Origin: Bombiscardovia asteroides_K
Lineage (GTDB): Bacteria; Actinomycetota; Actinomycetes; Actinomycetales; Bifidobacteriaceae
Assembly: GCF_048001765.1 (NCBI RefSeq)
Contig: NZ_CP181447.1
Coordinates: 1,550,001-1,614,000 of the forward strand
DNA length: 64,000 bases
Reading direction: 5' to 3'
Below are positions 25,131 to 33,941 of the stretch, in pieces (within the stretch, counting starts at the first letter, position 1; each line of letters opens with the position of its first letter). A model generated the notes under the pieces. That model ran no database searches. It worked only from the letters and a program-made list of their open reading frames with translations, and was not told the origin of the DNA. The position numbers and the translations under genes were made by a program.

Positions 25131-25144
25131 ACAAGTCCCGGTAC

Positions 25145-25993
25145 CTATAGGGTTGCAGCTGCCAGTAGCTGACGAGTATAGGACTGACTGGGGTGATTGA
25201 GGATGGTCCTCACAGGCCCCTCTTCCACCACCTTCCCCTGGCTAAGCACCATGACCCTGTCCGCGATGTGCTGGACCACCCCCAAATCATGGGAAATGAT
25301 GATCAAGGACATGCCCTTGGACGGATCGCTCTGCTGCCTGGACTGGGCCATGATGGATTGAAGGGTATGGAGAATTCCGACGCGTGCCGAGACGTCGATG
25401 GCGCTCATTGGCTCATCGGCCAAGAGTATCCGGGGCTCGACGATCAGGGCCCGGGCTATGGCCGCCCGCTGGGCCTGGCCGCCAGACAGATCTGAAGGAT
25501 AAGCCGTCATGATTCTGCCTGGGTCAAGCTGAACCTCTGACAAGACCTTGGCCACCCGATCAGCAAGGTCTCGCTCCCTCTGATATCGATGCCAGCCGTA
25601 TCTGCTCGCCCTGAGCCTGGCAGCCAGAAGAGGTTCGGCGACCGATCGGCCGATGGTCCACCGGGGATCAAGGGAGGCAAAGGGGTTCTGAAAGACCAGA
25701 GCAGAGTCCCGTACAAGTGCCTTGGCGGCCCGGGAACCATGTAGTACGGGTCCGCCCCCATACGCCACCTGCCCGACATCAGGCCTCAACTGGCCCAGGA
25801 GCAGACGTGAAAGCGTGGTTTTTCCTGAACCAGACTCCCCTATGATCGCCAGGCACTCCCCTGGCAGGAGGGAGACATCGATGCCGTCAACCGCAGCCTT
25901 TCGAGCCGTTCCACTTCCTGTGGAGACATAGACCTTGGTCAGGCCCTTCCCTGTCAGGATCGGAACGGTATGTGCACCGTCAGTCGGCCTCAT
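25145..25993 (-). CDS. Peptide ABC transporter ATPase, DppF/OppF type
   Basis: A 282-residue ABC ATPase: Walker A GESGSGKTTLSRLLLG (about residues 40-55), Q-loop VFQNPFASLDPRWTI, signature DLSGGQAQRAAIARAL and Walker B ILLADEPMSAID. ASLDPR and the VEEGPVRTILNHPSQSYTRQLL tail are typical of DppF/OppF. ATG 25993 is chosen because GGAGG lies 6 nt before it; a GTG lies at 26011. It is the last gene of the operon. The start overlaps the DppD-like gene's end. Confidence 0.88.
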   Translation of the reverse strand: MRPTDGAHTVPILTGKGLTKVYVSTGSGTARKAAVDGIDVSLLPGECLAIIGESGSGKTTLSRLLLGQLRPDVGQVAYGGGPVLHGSRAAKALVRDSALVFQNPFASLDPRWTIGRSVAEPLLAARLRASRYGWHRYQRERDLADRVAKVLSEVQLDPGRIMTAYPSDLSGGQAQRAAIARALIVEPRILLADEPMSAIDVSARVGILHTLQSIMAQSRQQSDPSKGMSLIIISHDLGVVQHIADRVMVLSQGKVVEEGPVRTILNHPSQSYTRQLLAAATL

Positions 25994-26774
25994 GCTTGCC
26001 TCCATCTGCACTCAGCGTCAACTCTCTTGCCGCCCTCACCAAGGTCCTGCCCTGTGGACTGCAGGGACTGTGCAGAATGCTCTGAGTCTGCCCGCTTTCC
26101 ACCACTCGCCCAGCGTCAAGGATGTAGCAGTAATCAGCAACCCGAGCCAGTACGGAGAAGTCGTGGGTGATGAACAGGAGGGAAGCCCCGCTCTGATCGA
26201 CCAGGGAAACCAGCAGATCCACAATCTGCCGCTGGGTGATGGCATCCAGGGCCGTGGTCGGCTCGTCTGCCAGTATCAGTCTGGGCTTGGTGACCAAGGC
26301 CGTGGCTATGGCCGCCCGCTGCTGCTGGCCCCCGGACAGCTCATGCGGATAAGAGCCGGCCAGATCCGCATCCAACCCGACCTGGTCCAATATTTCCATG
26401 ACCCGTCTGTGCCGTTCCTGGACGCTCAGCCGATAGTGGCGACGAAGAGGAAGCTCGACCTGGTTGTATATCTTCTTTACCGGGTTCAGGGCAGTGGAGG
26501 GATTCTGAAAGATCATGCCCATCCGGGAGCCGCGCAAATCCGCCAGGGACCGGTCATCGGAACCGAGAATCTGAAGCCCATCCACGAGAATGGATCCCGA
26601 TAGAGAGGCCGTCAGCGGTGGGATGCCCAAAACACTGCGGGCGATCATCGACTTTCCGGAGCCGGAGGAGCCGATCAGGCCGACCCGTTGGCCGTCTGCC
26701 ACTCTGAGGTCCACCTGGTCAAGAATGGTCCGGCCATTGATGGACAGGTTCAGGCCGTCAATTCTCAGCGACAT
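25980..26774 (-). CDS. Peptide ABC transporter ATPase, DppD/OppD type
   Basis: A 264-residue ABC ATPase: Walker A GSSGSGKSMIARSVLG (about residues 36-51), Q-loop FQNPSTALNPVKKI, signature ELSGGQQQRAAIATAL and Walker B LILADEPTTALD, then the H-loop LFITHDFSVL. ATG 26774 has GGGAGG at proper spacing (26777 is an adjacent ATG). It lacks most of the C-terminal Fe-S-like oligopeptide extension of about 70 residues found in longer DppD proteins. It overlaps the permease gene end by 17 nt. Confidence 0.85.
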   Translation of the reverse strand: MSLRIDGLNLSINGRTILDQVDLRVADGQRVGLIGSSGSGKSMIARSVLGIPPLTASLSGSILVDGLQILGSDDRSLADLRGSRMGMIFQNPSTALNPVKKIYNQVELPLRRHYRLSVQERHRRVMEILDQVGLDADLAGSYPHELSGGQQQRAAIATALVTKPRLILADEPTTALDAITQRQIVDLLVSLVDQSGASLLFITHDFSVLARVADYCYILDAGRVVESGQTQSILHSPCSPQGRTLVRAARELTLSADGGKHEAD

Positions 26775-27810
26775 CATTGCCTCCCTGGCCTGCATGGATC
26801 GCATTCTCGACATGACGACCGGAGTCATCCAATTGCGCAGAAGTCTCCTGGCGCGCGAAGTGAAGAGCGGACCGCCCGGCGACAGCCACGGCGGCCCTGA
26901 GCCCGGGGTTGGCAACCGGATCGATGGCATCACGCAGGGCATCACCGAACAGGTTCAGAGCCAACACCACCATGGTGACCACCAGGCCGGGCCAGAGCAC
27001 GTTCAGCGGGAAGACGTTGATGAACTTGACCGAAGTGGTCAGCGAATGCCCCCAGGAGGGCAGACCGGAGGGAACGCCCACCCCCAAGTAGGTCAACCCG
27101 GCTTCAGCCAGGACGGAAGTCCCCGCCGACATGGAGAGCTGCACGCACAGAACCGGAATGACATTGGGCACCAGGTGGGTGCAGAAGATTCTGAAGGACC
27201 CGACCCCACTGTGTCGTGCGGATCGCACATAGTCCGACTCTGCCGCCAGGAGCGCCTGGGGCAGTACAATCCGGGCCAGGTTGAGTCCGTAGCCGAATCC
27301 ACAGGCCACCACAACCACGACGATGCTGGGTCCCAGGGGGACGGCCAGGATCAGGGCCAGCAACACTGTAGGCAGAGAGATCAGAGCATCGACCATGACA
27401 ACGACCGCCTGCGATACTCCAGAACGGCGCGAGACCATGGCCATGACCAGAAGAAGTCCCAATACGCCCGACAGGATGACAGCCAGAAGGCTGATGGCCA
27501 GGTTGGTGGCCGACCCCGCCATCAGCCAGGAAAGGATGTCCGCTCCGGTACCGTCCGTTCCCAGAAGGTGGGCGCGGCTGGGGGCCTGCCAGATCCGATA
27601 ACCATCGGTGTTCCAGATAGGGACCGGGGTCCAGAACCTGGAGACCAGAGAGACCAGAATCCAAATGGCCAGAACGATCAGGGAGTATCGCCCCGAGGCC
27701 TTGCGCCACATGCTGGCCAGCACCACCCGCATCCGCACGAAGAATCCCAGTCGGCCGGGGAAAGCGGCTTTCGATCCTGGACGAGGCCCGTCTGCATGCT
27801 CCCAACTCAT
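26758..27810 (-). CDS. Peptide ABC transporter permease, DppC/OppC type
   Basis: A 350-residue permease. The N-terminal RYSLIVLAIWILVSLVSRF is the OppC_N membrane segment, followed by the family motif HLLGTDGTGADILSWL (about residues 83-98). Five more hydrophobic segments and an EAA-type loop (YVRSARHSGVGSFRIFCTHLVPN) follow. The C-terminal tail of about 45 residues past the last membrane segment is longer than usual. Its ATG overlaps the DppB-like stop by one base. Confidence 0.87.
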   Translation of the reverse strand: MSWEHADGPRPGSKAAFPGRLGFFVRMRVVLASMWRKASGRYSLIVLAIWILVSLVSRFWTPVPIWNTDGYRIWQAPSRAHLLGTDGTGADILSWLMAGSATNLAISLLAVILSGVLGLLLVMAMVSRRSGVSQAVVVMVDALISLPTVLLALILAVPLGPSIVVVVVACGFGYGLNLARIVLPQALLAAESDYVRSARHSGVGSFRIFCTHLVPNVIPVLCVQLSMSAGTSVLAEAGLTYLGVGVPSGLPSWGHSLTTSVKFINVFPLNVLWPGLVVTMVVLALNLFGDALRDAIDPVANPGLRAAVAVAGRSALHFARQETSAQLDDSGRHVENAIHAGQGGNDVAEN

Positions 27811-28793
27811 CAGTCAGCCACCTCCTGCCTGACTACACCTCGAAAACGCGGATCGATCAGTCTATGGATAACGTCGACCAGTAGTCCCAGAAAGAGGAAG
27901 AAGGCCGCCAGAAGAAGCAGCTCGGACTGAACGGCCGGAAGATCCCGGTTGCCCACGTCGGTGATCAGCATGGAGCCCAGTCCTGGCAGAGCAAACAGAT
28001 TCTCGCTGACCATGACCCCCGTGATCATCTCGGCCATGGTCAGCCCGACCACGGAGACCAGCTGGGGGGAAGCCAGCCGCAGACCGATGCGCAGGGCGGC
28101 CTGGGTTCGGGTCATCCCGCAGGCCATGCCCATGTCCACATACCCCGAAGAGAGCATGTCAGTAAGGAGGGATCGGGTGTACCGCATGATGCCGGCGCCC
28201 ACGATGATGCCGGTGGACAGAGCAGGCAGAATCAAGGACGACAGGGCATGCCCCGGCTGAGCCCAGCCGAGAGCAGGAAAGCCCTGGGAGGGCAGCAGAC
28301 CGATTAGGCCGCTTCCCTTGGCAAAGAGCATAATCAGAAGCAGCCCTGACCAGAGGGCCGGCACGGATCCGCCCACGATGGCTGCCATGTGGCTGAAGGT
28401 CTGCATTCGTGGCGAACGTGCCAGAGCTGCCGCACAACCCAGGGGAATACCCAGCAGCAGGGCCACGCCCAATCCCAAAAGAATCAGCGGGAAGGTGATC
28501 TGGGCCCGGATGCCCACCTGAGAGGCAATGGAACGGTTGGTCAGAATGGATCTGCCCAGGTCCCCTTTAAGAAAGTCGCTGATCCAATCCAGATACTGCC
28601 GCGGGTAGGAGCGGTCCATGCCCATCTGCCGACGCAGCCGGTCGACGCGCCCAGCCGGGGCATCCAGCCCGGCCATGACTGCGGCAACATCCCCGGGCAG
28701 GATACGCAGGGCCAGGAAGATCAGCAGGGAGATGCCCATCAGTGCCAGGATGAAGAGCAGCACGCGCCGCATCAGGAATCTGGCCATGGTCAT
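27810..28793 (-). CDS. Peptide ABC transporter permease, DppB/OppB type
   Basis: A 327-residue permease. The N-terminus is ARFLMRRVLLFILALMGISLLIFL, the standard OppB opening, followed by RILPGDV and the RRQMGMDRSYPRQYLDWI region. An EAA-type loop is present (YVDMGMACGMTRTQAALRIGLRLASPQ). The start overlaps the upstream SBP stop as ATGA (28790-28793). It forms the channel with the DppC-like protein. Confidence 0.88.
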   Translation of the reverse strand: MTMARFLMRRVLLFILALMGISLLIFLALRILPGDVAAVMAGLDAPAGRVDRLRRQMGMDRSYPRQYLDWISDFLKGDLGRSILTNRSIASQVGIRAQITFPLILLGLGVALLLGIPLGCAAALARSPRMQTFSHMAAIVGGSVPALWSGLLLIMLFAKGSGLIGLLPSQGFPALGWAQPGHALSSLILPALSTGIIVGAGIMRYTRSLLTDMLSSGYVDMGMACGMTRTQAALRIGLRLASPQLVSVVGLTMAEMITGVMVSENLFALPGLGSMLITDVGNRDLPAVQSELLLLAAFFLFLGLLVDVIHRLIDPRFRGVVRQEVAD

Positions 28794-30436
28794 GCCCGCC
28801 TGTAGGTCACGTCGTGCAAGGGCATGAGAGACTGGTTCAAATCGACCGGAAAGCCCTCCAACCCTGTCCGCCAGGCCGTGGTCACCCGGTAATTGAAGAG
28901 CCAGTCCGCCGCCGCGTCGTTGCTGACGATTCGGGCGGCCTGGGCCAGGAGCCTGTCGGAGTCATCGGCGGAGGTCGTGGCCATGGCCTTCTGGTAGAGC
29001 TCCTGGACCTGATGATTGTCATAGTTGTAGTAGTAGCTGGGGTTGGCCCACTGATGGAAGTCGTGGCTCTCGCCATGATCCACCAGTGACAGGTCGTAGT
29101 CCTTGTTGGCATGCACGTCCTGCAGCCAGACCGAGAACTCCACCACCCGCACGTCCAGGTCGATGCCCACTTGATGCAGTTGCGAGCGCAGCTGATCGCC
29201 CAACTCGCTGCCGTAGGTGTTGGCGTAGGTCAGCCGTAGCTTGAGCGGGTGGTCGGTACCATACCCGGCCTGGGCCAGAAGCTGCCGCGCCTGCTCCGGA
29301 TCATGGGGGTAGAGCCCGGTCAGATCCTGATAGCCGGGATCCAGGGAGGGTATGGGTCCACCCAGGGCACTGTCCGATCCGCCCCGGGAGGCAATCAGCT
29401 GCCGATGATCGATGGCATAGCGGATGGCCTGCCGCACCCGCAGGTCGGATGTAGCAACACCCTTGCCGTTCATAGCCAAGACGTACTTGTCGGTGTCGTC
29501 GCCCGCCTTGACCTGGAAGTCGGGGTTGTTGCGGAAGGGACTGGCCAGGTTCTCAGTGACCGGAGCCAGCACCTGCACATCCCCACTGCGCAGGGCATTG
29601 ACGGCAGCGTTGTCGTCATTGAGGTAACGGATGATGATGGTTTGCGTCTTAGGCTTATCGCTGCCCCAGTAGTGCGGATCGGCCTTAAGTGTAACCGAGT
29701 CGTTTGGACGGAAGCTTTCCAGCAGATACGGGCCGGATCCCACGGCCTGGGTCTTCATGTCGTAATGGGCCCGCCGGTCATAGACCAGGCCAGCACGACC
29801 GCTCAATTGCCAGAGCAGGTCCTGGTAGGGCCTGGACAGCGTCAGGCGCACCGTCAGCGGATCCAAAGCCTGAACGCCCTGGAAGCCCTCCAGCATCTCG
29901 CTGCCCTGATAGTGGCCTGCCATGAGCCCGCGAAGGGAGTCGACCACGTCCTGGGCCCGGAGAGGGTGACCGTTTGAGAAGCGGATGCCCTCATGCAGAT
30001 GGAAGGTGTAGACCAGTCCGTCCTCGGAGACATTCCAGGTCCTGGCCAGGCCCGGACGCACCCGGTTCCGGGAATCCCGTGACACCAGGCCCTGATAGAC
30101 GTTGCCGATCAGAAGCTGATCGAGCGCCGTGCCCGACTGGTTGCGGATGTCCAGATTGGTGGGAGCCAGCTTGAGCCCCACTGTGACCGTGTCCGCCACG
30201 GTTGCTCCCCCGGCTTGCCCAGCGGCTCCACGATGCCCGGTCCACAGGGAGAACGCCAAGGCCAGGGCCAGCAGGAGACTGAGCAGCTTCCAGGGCAGGG
30301 TGTTGCCGCCCGACCTCATGGGCCTGATTCTGGCGTTGAGTTCGGGGTCAGTGCTGGGGCCTGGCTCCTGGGCCGCGTCTGTATCTGTCGCGGTCACGCT
30401 GCCATGCGCATGCGTGCCGTGTCGATCTGCATTCAT
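28790..30436 (-). CDS. Peptide ABC transporter substrate-binding protein (family 5)
   Basis: A 548-residue DppA/OppA-like solute-binding protein. It has no lipobox. Instead a polar N-terminal tail (about 50 residues) precedes one hydrophobic segment (LLSLLLALALAFSLWTG), suggesting an uncleaved anchor or a Sec signal. Family-5 landmarks: LVYTFHLHEGIRFSNGHPLRAQDV, AVGSGPYLLESF, and IRYAIDHRQL. ATG 30436 follows AAGGA at good spacing; an in-frame ATG at 30481 lies farther out. It heads the five-gene operon and diverges from coaX. Ligand is probably a peptide, though nickel or sugars are known for the family. Confidence 0.87.
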   Translation of the reverse strand: MNADRHGTHAHGSVTATDTDAAQEPGPSTDPELNARIRPMRSGGNTLPWKLLSLLLALALAFSLWTGHRGAAGQAGGATVADTVTVGLKLAPTNLDIRNQSGTALDQLLIGNVYQGLVSRDSRNRVRPGLARTWNVSEDGLVYTFHLHEGIRFSNGHPLRAQDVVDSLRGLMAGHYQGSEMLEGFQGVQALDPLTVRLTLSRPYQDLLWQLSGRAGLVYDRRAHYDMKTQAVGSGPYLLESFRPNDSVTLKADPHYWGSDKPKTQTIIIRYLNDDNAAVNALRSGDVQVLAPVTENLASPFRNNPDFQVKAGDDTDKYVLAMNGKGVATSDLRVRQAIRYAIDHRQLIASRGGSDSALGGPIPSLDPGYQDLTGLYPHDPEQARQLLAQAGYGTDHPLKLRLTYANTYGSELGDQLRSQLHQVGIDLDVRVVEFSVWLQDVHANKDYDLSLVDHGESHDFHQWANPSYYYNYDNHQVQELYQKAMATTSADDSDRLLAQAARIVSNDAAADWLFNYRVTTAWRTGLEGFPVDLNQSLMPLHDVTYRRA

Positions 30437-30581
30437 TGACGAATCCTTATGCTGCGGTTGACCGCCATTCTGGTCGATCACCGCCCACCAGCATACTCCC
30501 CGAAGCCATCACTAGGGCTTATGCGCTTAGGATGGATTCGAAAAGCGCCACGCGCCCGGACGACGGCAGGGAGGAAGAGAC

Positions 30582-31379
30582 ATGCTGCTGGCCATCGACA
30601 TCGGCAACACCAACATTGAGGTCGGATTCATGGAGGGCGACCGGGTCGCCGCCTCCTACAGGCTGACCACAAGAATCGACCACACAGCTGACGAGTTCGG
30701 GCTTCTGCTCGGACAGCTCATGGCCCTGGCCGGCTACAAGACTGCGGATGTGCAGGACGCCATCATCTCCTCTGTGGCTCCCGCGGTCATGCACGCCGTC
30801 AGGTCCTGCCTGATCCGTTTCTTTTCCATCGACCCTATGGTGGTGGGCCCCGGCGTGAAGACCGGCATGAACATACGGCTGGATGACCCGCGTTCCCTGG
30901 GCGCCGACTGTCTTGCTGACTGCGTGGGCGCCTTCCACCGCTACGGAGGGCCGGTCCTGGTCATCGACTTCGGCACGGCCACCACCTTCAACTATGTGGA
31001 CGCCAAGGGCGCCATCCGCTCAGGCCTGATCGTACCGGGCATCCGCTCGGGAGCCCAGGCCCTTGCCGGCCAGACCGCCCAGCTGCCCCAGGTGGAAATC
31101 ACCCGCCCTCAGACCATCATGGCCACGGGTACCAAAACGGCTATGCAGGCCGGACTCTACTACAACTTCCTAGGCGGCCTGGAGCGGATCATCCGCCAGT
31201 ACCGCAGCGAGATAGGCCGTGACTTCCATGTGGTGGCCACGGGCGGCATGGGCCGTACCTTCTCACAGGACACCGACCTGATCGAGGTCTACGATCCCGA
31301 GCTGATCTTCGCCGGCATGTACAGGATTCACCAGCTCAATGCCGATGGCCGACCACACGCTGCACCAGCGCGCCATTGA
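30582..31379 (+). CDS. coaX: Type III pantothenate kinase
   Basis: A 265-residue CoaX that phosphorylates pantothenate in the first step of CoA synthesis. ASKHA-fold motifs: phosphate-1 LAIDIGNTNIEVGF at the N-terminus, VIDFGTATTFNYVD (about residues 126-139), and the late ATGGMGRTF glycine motif. GGGAGGAAGAG lies upstream of ATG 30582. Its last 44 nt overlap the convergent GH42 gene end, so the two transcripts are antisense there. Confidence 0.95.
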   Translation: MLLAIDIGNTNIEVGFMEGDRVAASYRLTTRIDHTADEFGLLLGQLMALAGYKTADVQDAIISSVAPAVMHAVRSCLIRFFSIDPMVVGPGVKTGMNIRLDDPRSLGADCLADCVGAFHRYGGPVLVIDFGTATTFNYVDAKGAIRSGLIVPGIRSGAQALAGQTAQLPQVEITRPQTIMATGTKTAMQAGLYYNFLGGLERIIRQYRSEIGRDFHVVATGGMGRTFSQDTDLIEVYDPELIFAGMYRIHQLNADGRPHAAPARH

Positions 31380-33444
31380 CCTGCAGAATGGCCTGTTTGC
31401 CGTCCTTGTCGATGCCGGTCAGCGAGCCCACCAGGACCTGGCCCTCCACCTGAACCTGCACCGGATGTCTGGTGCGATTAAATAGGAAGACGAACCGGTT
31501 GCGGCCGTCCTCGCTGACCCGCTCTACACGTAAGTGATCACCTTGGGACTCGTCGGGCTTCTGGAGATCCTTCACCTTCATGGCCTCCAGGAGCTCGGGC
31601 AGGGTCTTTCTGAGCCCCTCTCGACCCAGCCTGCACCCAAGGTAGGCCGCCTTCCCTTGCTTCCAGTTGCGCAGGGTGAGGGCCGGGACACCATCCATCC
31701 CCGTCCAGGAATCGGCTTGGTAGCTGGCAAGAACATGGGTGTCGTCGGCTAGGGAGGTGATGACGTCCGCCCAGTCGTGGGCAACGGTTCCATTGGTCAG
31801 GTCAAGGTGGTCCATGGAGCCTTCGATGCTCCGGTCCATGGGGGCGAACTCCTCGATCCTGATGCCCAGAAGGTCGCGGATGGTGCCGGGATATCCACCC
31901 AACCAGATACGGTCATGGTTATCGCTTATGCCGCTCAGGTATGTGACGATGACCCTGCCGCCCTTGGATACGTAATCATGCAGCCGTTCTGAGGTCTTCC
32001 TGCTGAGCAGGTAGAGGGAGGGCAGAACAACCAACGGATAGGTATCCCAACCGGAACGCACCGGGACCACATCAGCCCTGACACCCAGATCCAGAAGGGC
32101 CCTGTACCAGTCCAAGGGCTCGGTGCTGTGCTGGACGTTCCGGCTGGGAACCGAACTGTGCTCACTGGCCCACTGACTCTCATAGTCGAAGACCAGGGCC
32201 ACCGGAGACTTGTCGAGTACGGTTCCTGCCAAGCCTGCATCAGAGAGGTCCTCCATGTCATTGCCCAGCTCGCAGACATCCCGGAAGACCTGTGAGTCCT
32301 CACCGGCATGCGGAAGCATGGCCGAATGAAACTTCTCGGCACCGGCCTGTGACTGACGCCACTGGAAGTAGCAGATGGCGTCCGCCCCCAGCGAGAGATG
32401 GGCCAAGGCATCCCTTACCAGCTGCCCGGGTTCCTTCCGGAGGTTGACCGGCCGCCAATTGACCGCGGAGGTGGAATGCTCCATCAGCCACCAAGGCATC
32501 CGCCTGGCTATGGAGTCCACTAGGCCGGAAGAGTAGGTAAGTTCATCCAGATGGGACTCGCCCGGCATGAAGTAGTGGTCGTTGGAAACAAAATCGACCT
32601 GGCTCCCCCAGTCGTCATAGTCCAGGGTGAACCCCTGGGAACTGACCATGAAGTTTGTGGTCAGGGGGATGTCCGGGGTGATTTTGGCTAGCGTGTCACG
32701 CTCGGCCATAAAGAATTCCTTGAGTGCGTCGGAGCTGAACCGCTCAAAATCCAGGAGCCTGCCTGGGTTCTGAAAGTTCCCGGCACCGATGTACCTCGGG
32801 GGGAGAATCTGCGAAAAATCGTTGAGCCTCTGGGACCAAAAGGAGGTGCCCCAAGCCTCATTAACCACATCAATGGTACCGTAACGGTGCTTGCACCACC
32901 GCTGGAAGGCGCGCATGGCGTCATCCGAGTAGTCAAAACGGTTATGGCAACCGTACTCGTTGCCCACATGCCAGGCCACCACATAGGGGTTGTTCTGATA
33001 ATGCTCGGCCATGGCCTCGCAGAGTTTCAGGGCATATGTACGGAAGACCGGCGAGGTGGGCCGCCAGTGCTGACGAGCCCCGGGCCAAACCGTATCTCCC
33101 CGTTCGTCCTTCCAGAGAATCTCCGGATGGGATTGGGCCAGCCAAGCGGGCGGCGATGCGGTGGCAGAGGCCAGGTTCACTCCGATATTGGCCTTCCCCA
33201 ACTTGGTGATAATCCGGTCCAACCAGTCGAAGTCGAAGACACCCTCCCTGGGCTCAATCCGCGACCAAGAGAAGACCGCCAGGGCAACCACGTTGACTCC
33301 GGCCTGGTTCATGAGACGGATGTCTTCGTCCCAGACATCTTCCGGCCACTGATCCGGGTTGTAGTCACAGCCGTACCAGAGTTGGGATGTCTGCTTCTTC
33401 AGGTGACTGGGCCAATGGTAGGGACGAAGTTCAGATTTACTCAT
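31336..33444 (-). CDS. GH42 beta-galactosidase (GC-richer paralogue)
   Basis: A 702-residue cytoplasmic GH42 beta-galactosidase. The acid/base Glu is E163 in HVGNEYG and the nucleophile is E322 in WLMEHSTSAVNW. The TIM barrel is followed by the trimerisation domain (about 395-600) and a C-terminal beta domain. No signal peptide. It has its own 497-bp upstream region with an 18-G tract, a candidate promoter and an inverted repeat, so it is probably controlled separately from the permease operon. Base use matches GC-rich neighbours, unlike the GH42 at 35639-37720. Confidence 0.94.
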   Translation of the reverse strand: MSKSELRPYHWPSHLKKQTSQLWYGCDYNPDQWPEDVWDEDIRLMNQAGVNVVALAVFSWSRIEPREGVFDFDWLDRIITKLGKANIGVNLASATASPPAWLAQSHPEILWKDERGDTVWPGARQHWRPTSPVFRTYALKLCEAMAEHYQNNPYVVAWHVGNEYGCHNRFDYSDDAMRAFQRWCKHRYGTIDVVNEAWGTSFWSQRLNDFSQILPPRYIGAGNFQNPGRLLDFERFSSDALKEFFMAERDTLAKITPDIPLTTNFMVSSQGFTLDYDDWGSQVDFVSNDHYFMPGESHLDELTYSSGLVDSIARRMPWWLMEHSTSAVNWRPVNLRKEPGQLVRDALAHLSLGADAICYFQWRQSQAGAEKFHSAMLPHAGEDSQVFRDVCELGNDMEDLSDAGLAGTVLDKSPVALVFDYESQWASEHSSVPSRNVQHSTEPLDWYRALLDLGVRADVVPVRSGWDTYPLVVLPSLYLLSRKTSERLHDYVSKGGRVIVTYLSGISDNHDRIWLGGYPGTIRDLLGIRIEEFAPMDRSIEGSMDHLDLTNGTVAHDWADVITSLADDTHVLASYQADSWTGMDGVPALTLRNWKQGKAAYLGCRLGREGLRKTLPELLEAMKVKDLQKPDESQGDHLRVERVSEDGRNRFVFLFNRTRHPVQVQVEGQVLVGSLTGIDKDGKQAILQVNGALVQRVVGHRH

Positions 33445-33543
33445 GAAACGAATCCTCCTGGATGCTCTTCAGTACTGTTTTACACAGGCCTCTGACAGCC
33501 AGCCCAACACCCCATCTTCGAGATTCAGCATAATCACTACCTA

Positions 33544-33554
33544 GTATCGGATAC
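33544..33554. promoter_or_regulatory. Operator-like inverted repeat GTATC-G-GATAC
   Basis: An 11-bp inverted repeat lying about 9 nt downstream of the candidate -10 box of the GH42 gene, so it would cover the transcription start. A related sequence, A-TATCGGA, occurs before the permease operon (39792-39806 on the minus strand). It could bind the locus LacI protein. Confidence 0.4.
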
Positions 33555-33563
33555 CATCACTCT

Positions 33564-33593
33564 ATTATGGCCTTGGTCGGTGACGGAGTCGAA
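33564..33593 (-). promoter_or_regulatory. Candidate promoter of the GH42 gene
   Basis: On the minus strand TTCGAC (33588-33593) and CATAAT (33564-33569) are 18 nt apart. The poly-G tract begins 8 nt upstream of this -35 box, so its length would change the upstream promoter geometry. Confidence 0.4.
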
Positions 33594-33601
33594 GAATGTC
33601 C

Positions 33602-33619
33602 GGGGGGGGGGGGGGGGGG
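33602..33619. repeat. Poly-G tract (18 G), candidate phase-variable switch
   Basis: Eighteen consecutive G residues (C on the coding strand), followed by a GA-rich stretch, 158 bp upstream of the GH42 start. Mononucleotide runs this long are unstable by slipped-strand mispairing. Confidence 0.9.
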
Positions 33620-33710
33620 AGAGAGAATTTCCTTTCCCCTCCCGAATAGAAGTCGCTAATCGTCAGTGAACGAGCGACCGGGCAAAGAGAAAAGAAACGG
33701 AACTGATATT

Positions 33711-33730
33711 CAAACGCACACAAACGCACA
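33711..33730. repeat. Exact 10-bp tandem duplication
   Basis: CAAACGCACA occurs twice without a gap in the GH42 upstream region, about 90 bp upstream of the poly-G tract. Could be a paired binding site or a slippage duplication. Confidence 0.8.
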
Positions 33731-33941
33731 GCCTTTATCCACAATTTTAATACCCTTAGTTACCATGGCATTAGTTCATCATATTCAAAAAAGCCCGCCT
33801 GCCCATGGGTAATAACAGCATTGATAGCCACAGACCTAAAATAGTAAACAACGGATGGGGACCGAGCACCTGCATCTTGTTCTGAGCTGTTTGTCGTCAA
33901 TACTCTAAAGGGCAGCCGAGCTTACTTAGCCGAGATTGAAG

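Noticed and set aside
33711..33730. Tandem repeat as a CRISPR seed
   Set aside because: Only two 10-bp copies with no spacers and no cas genes nearby.
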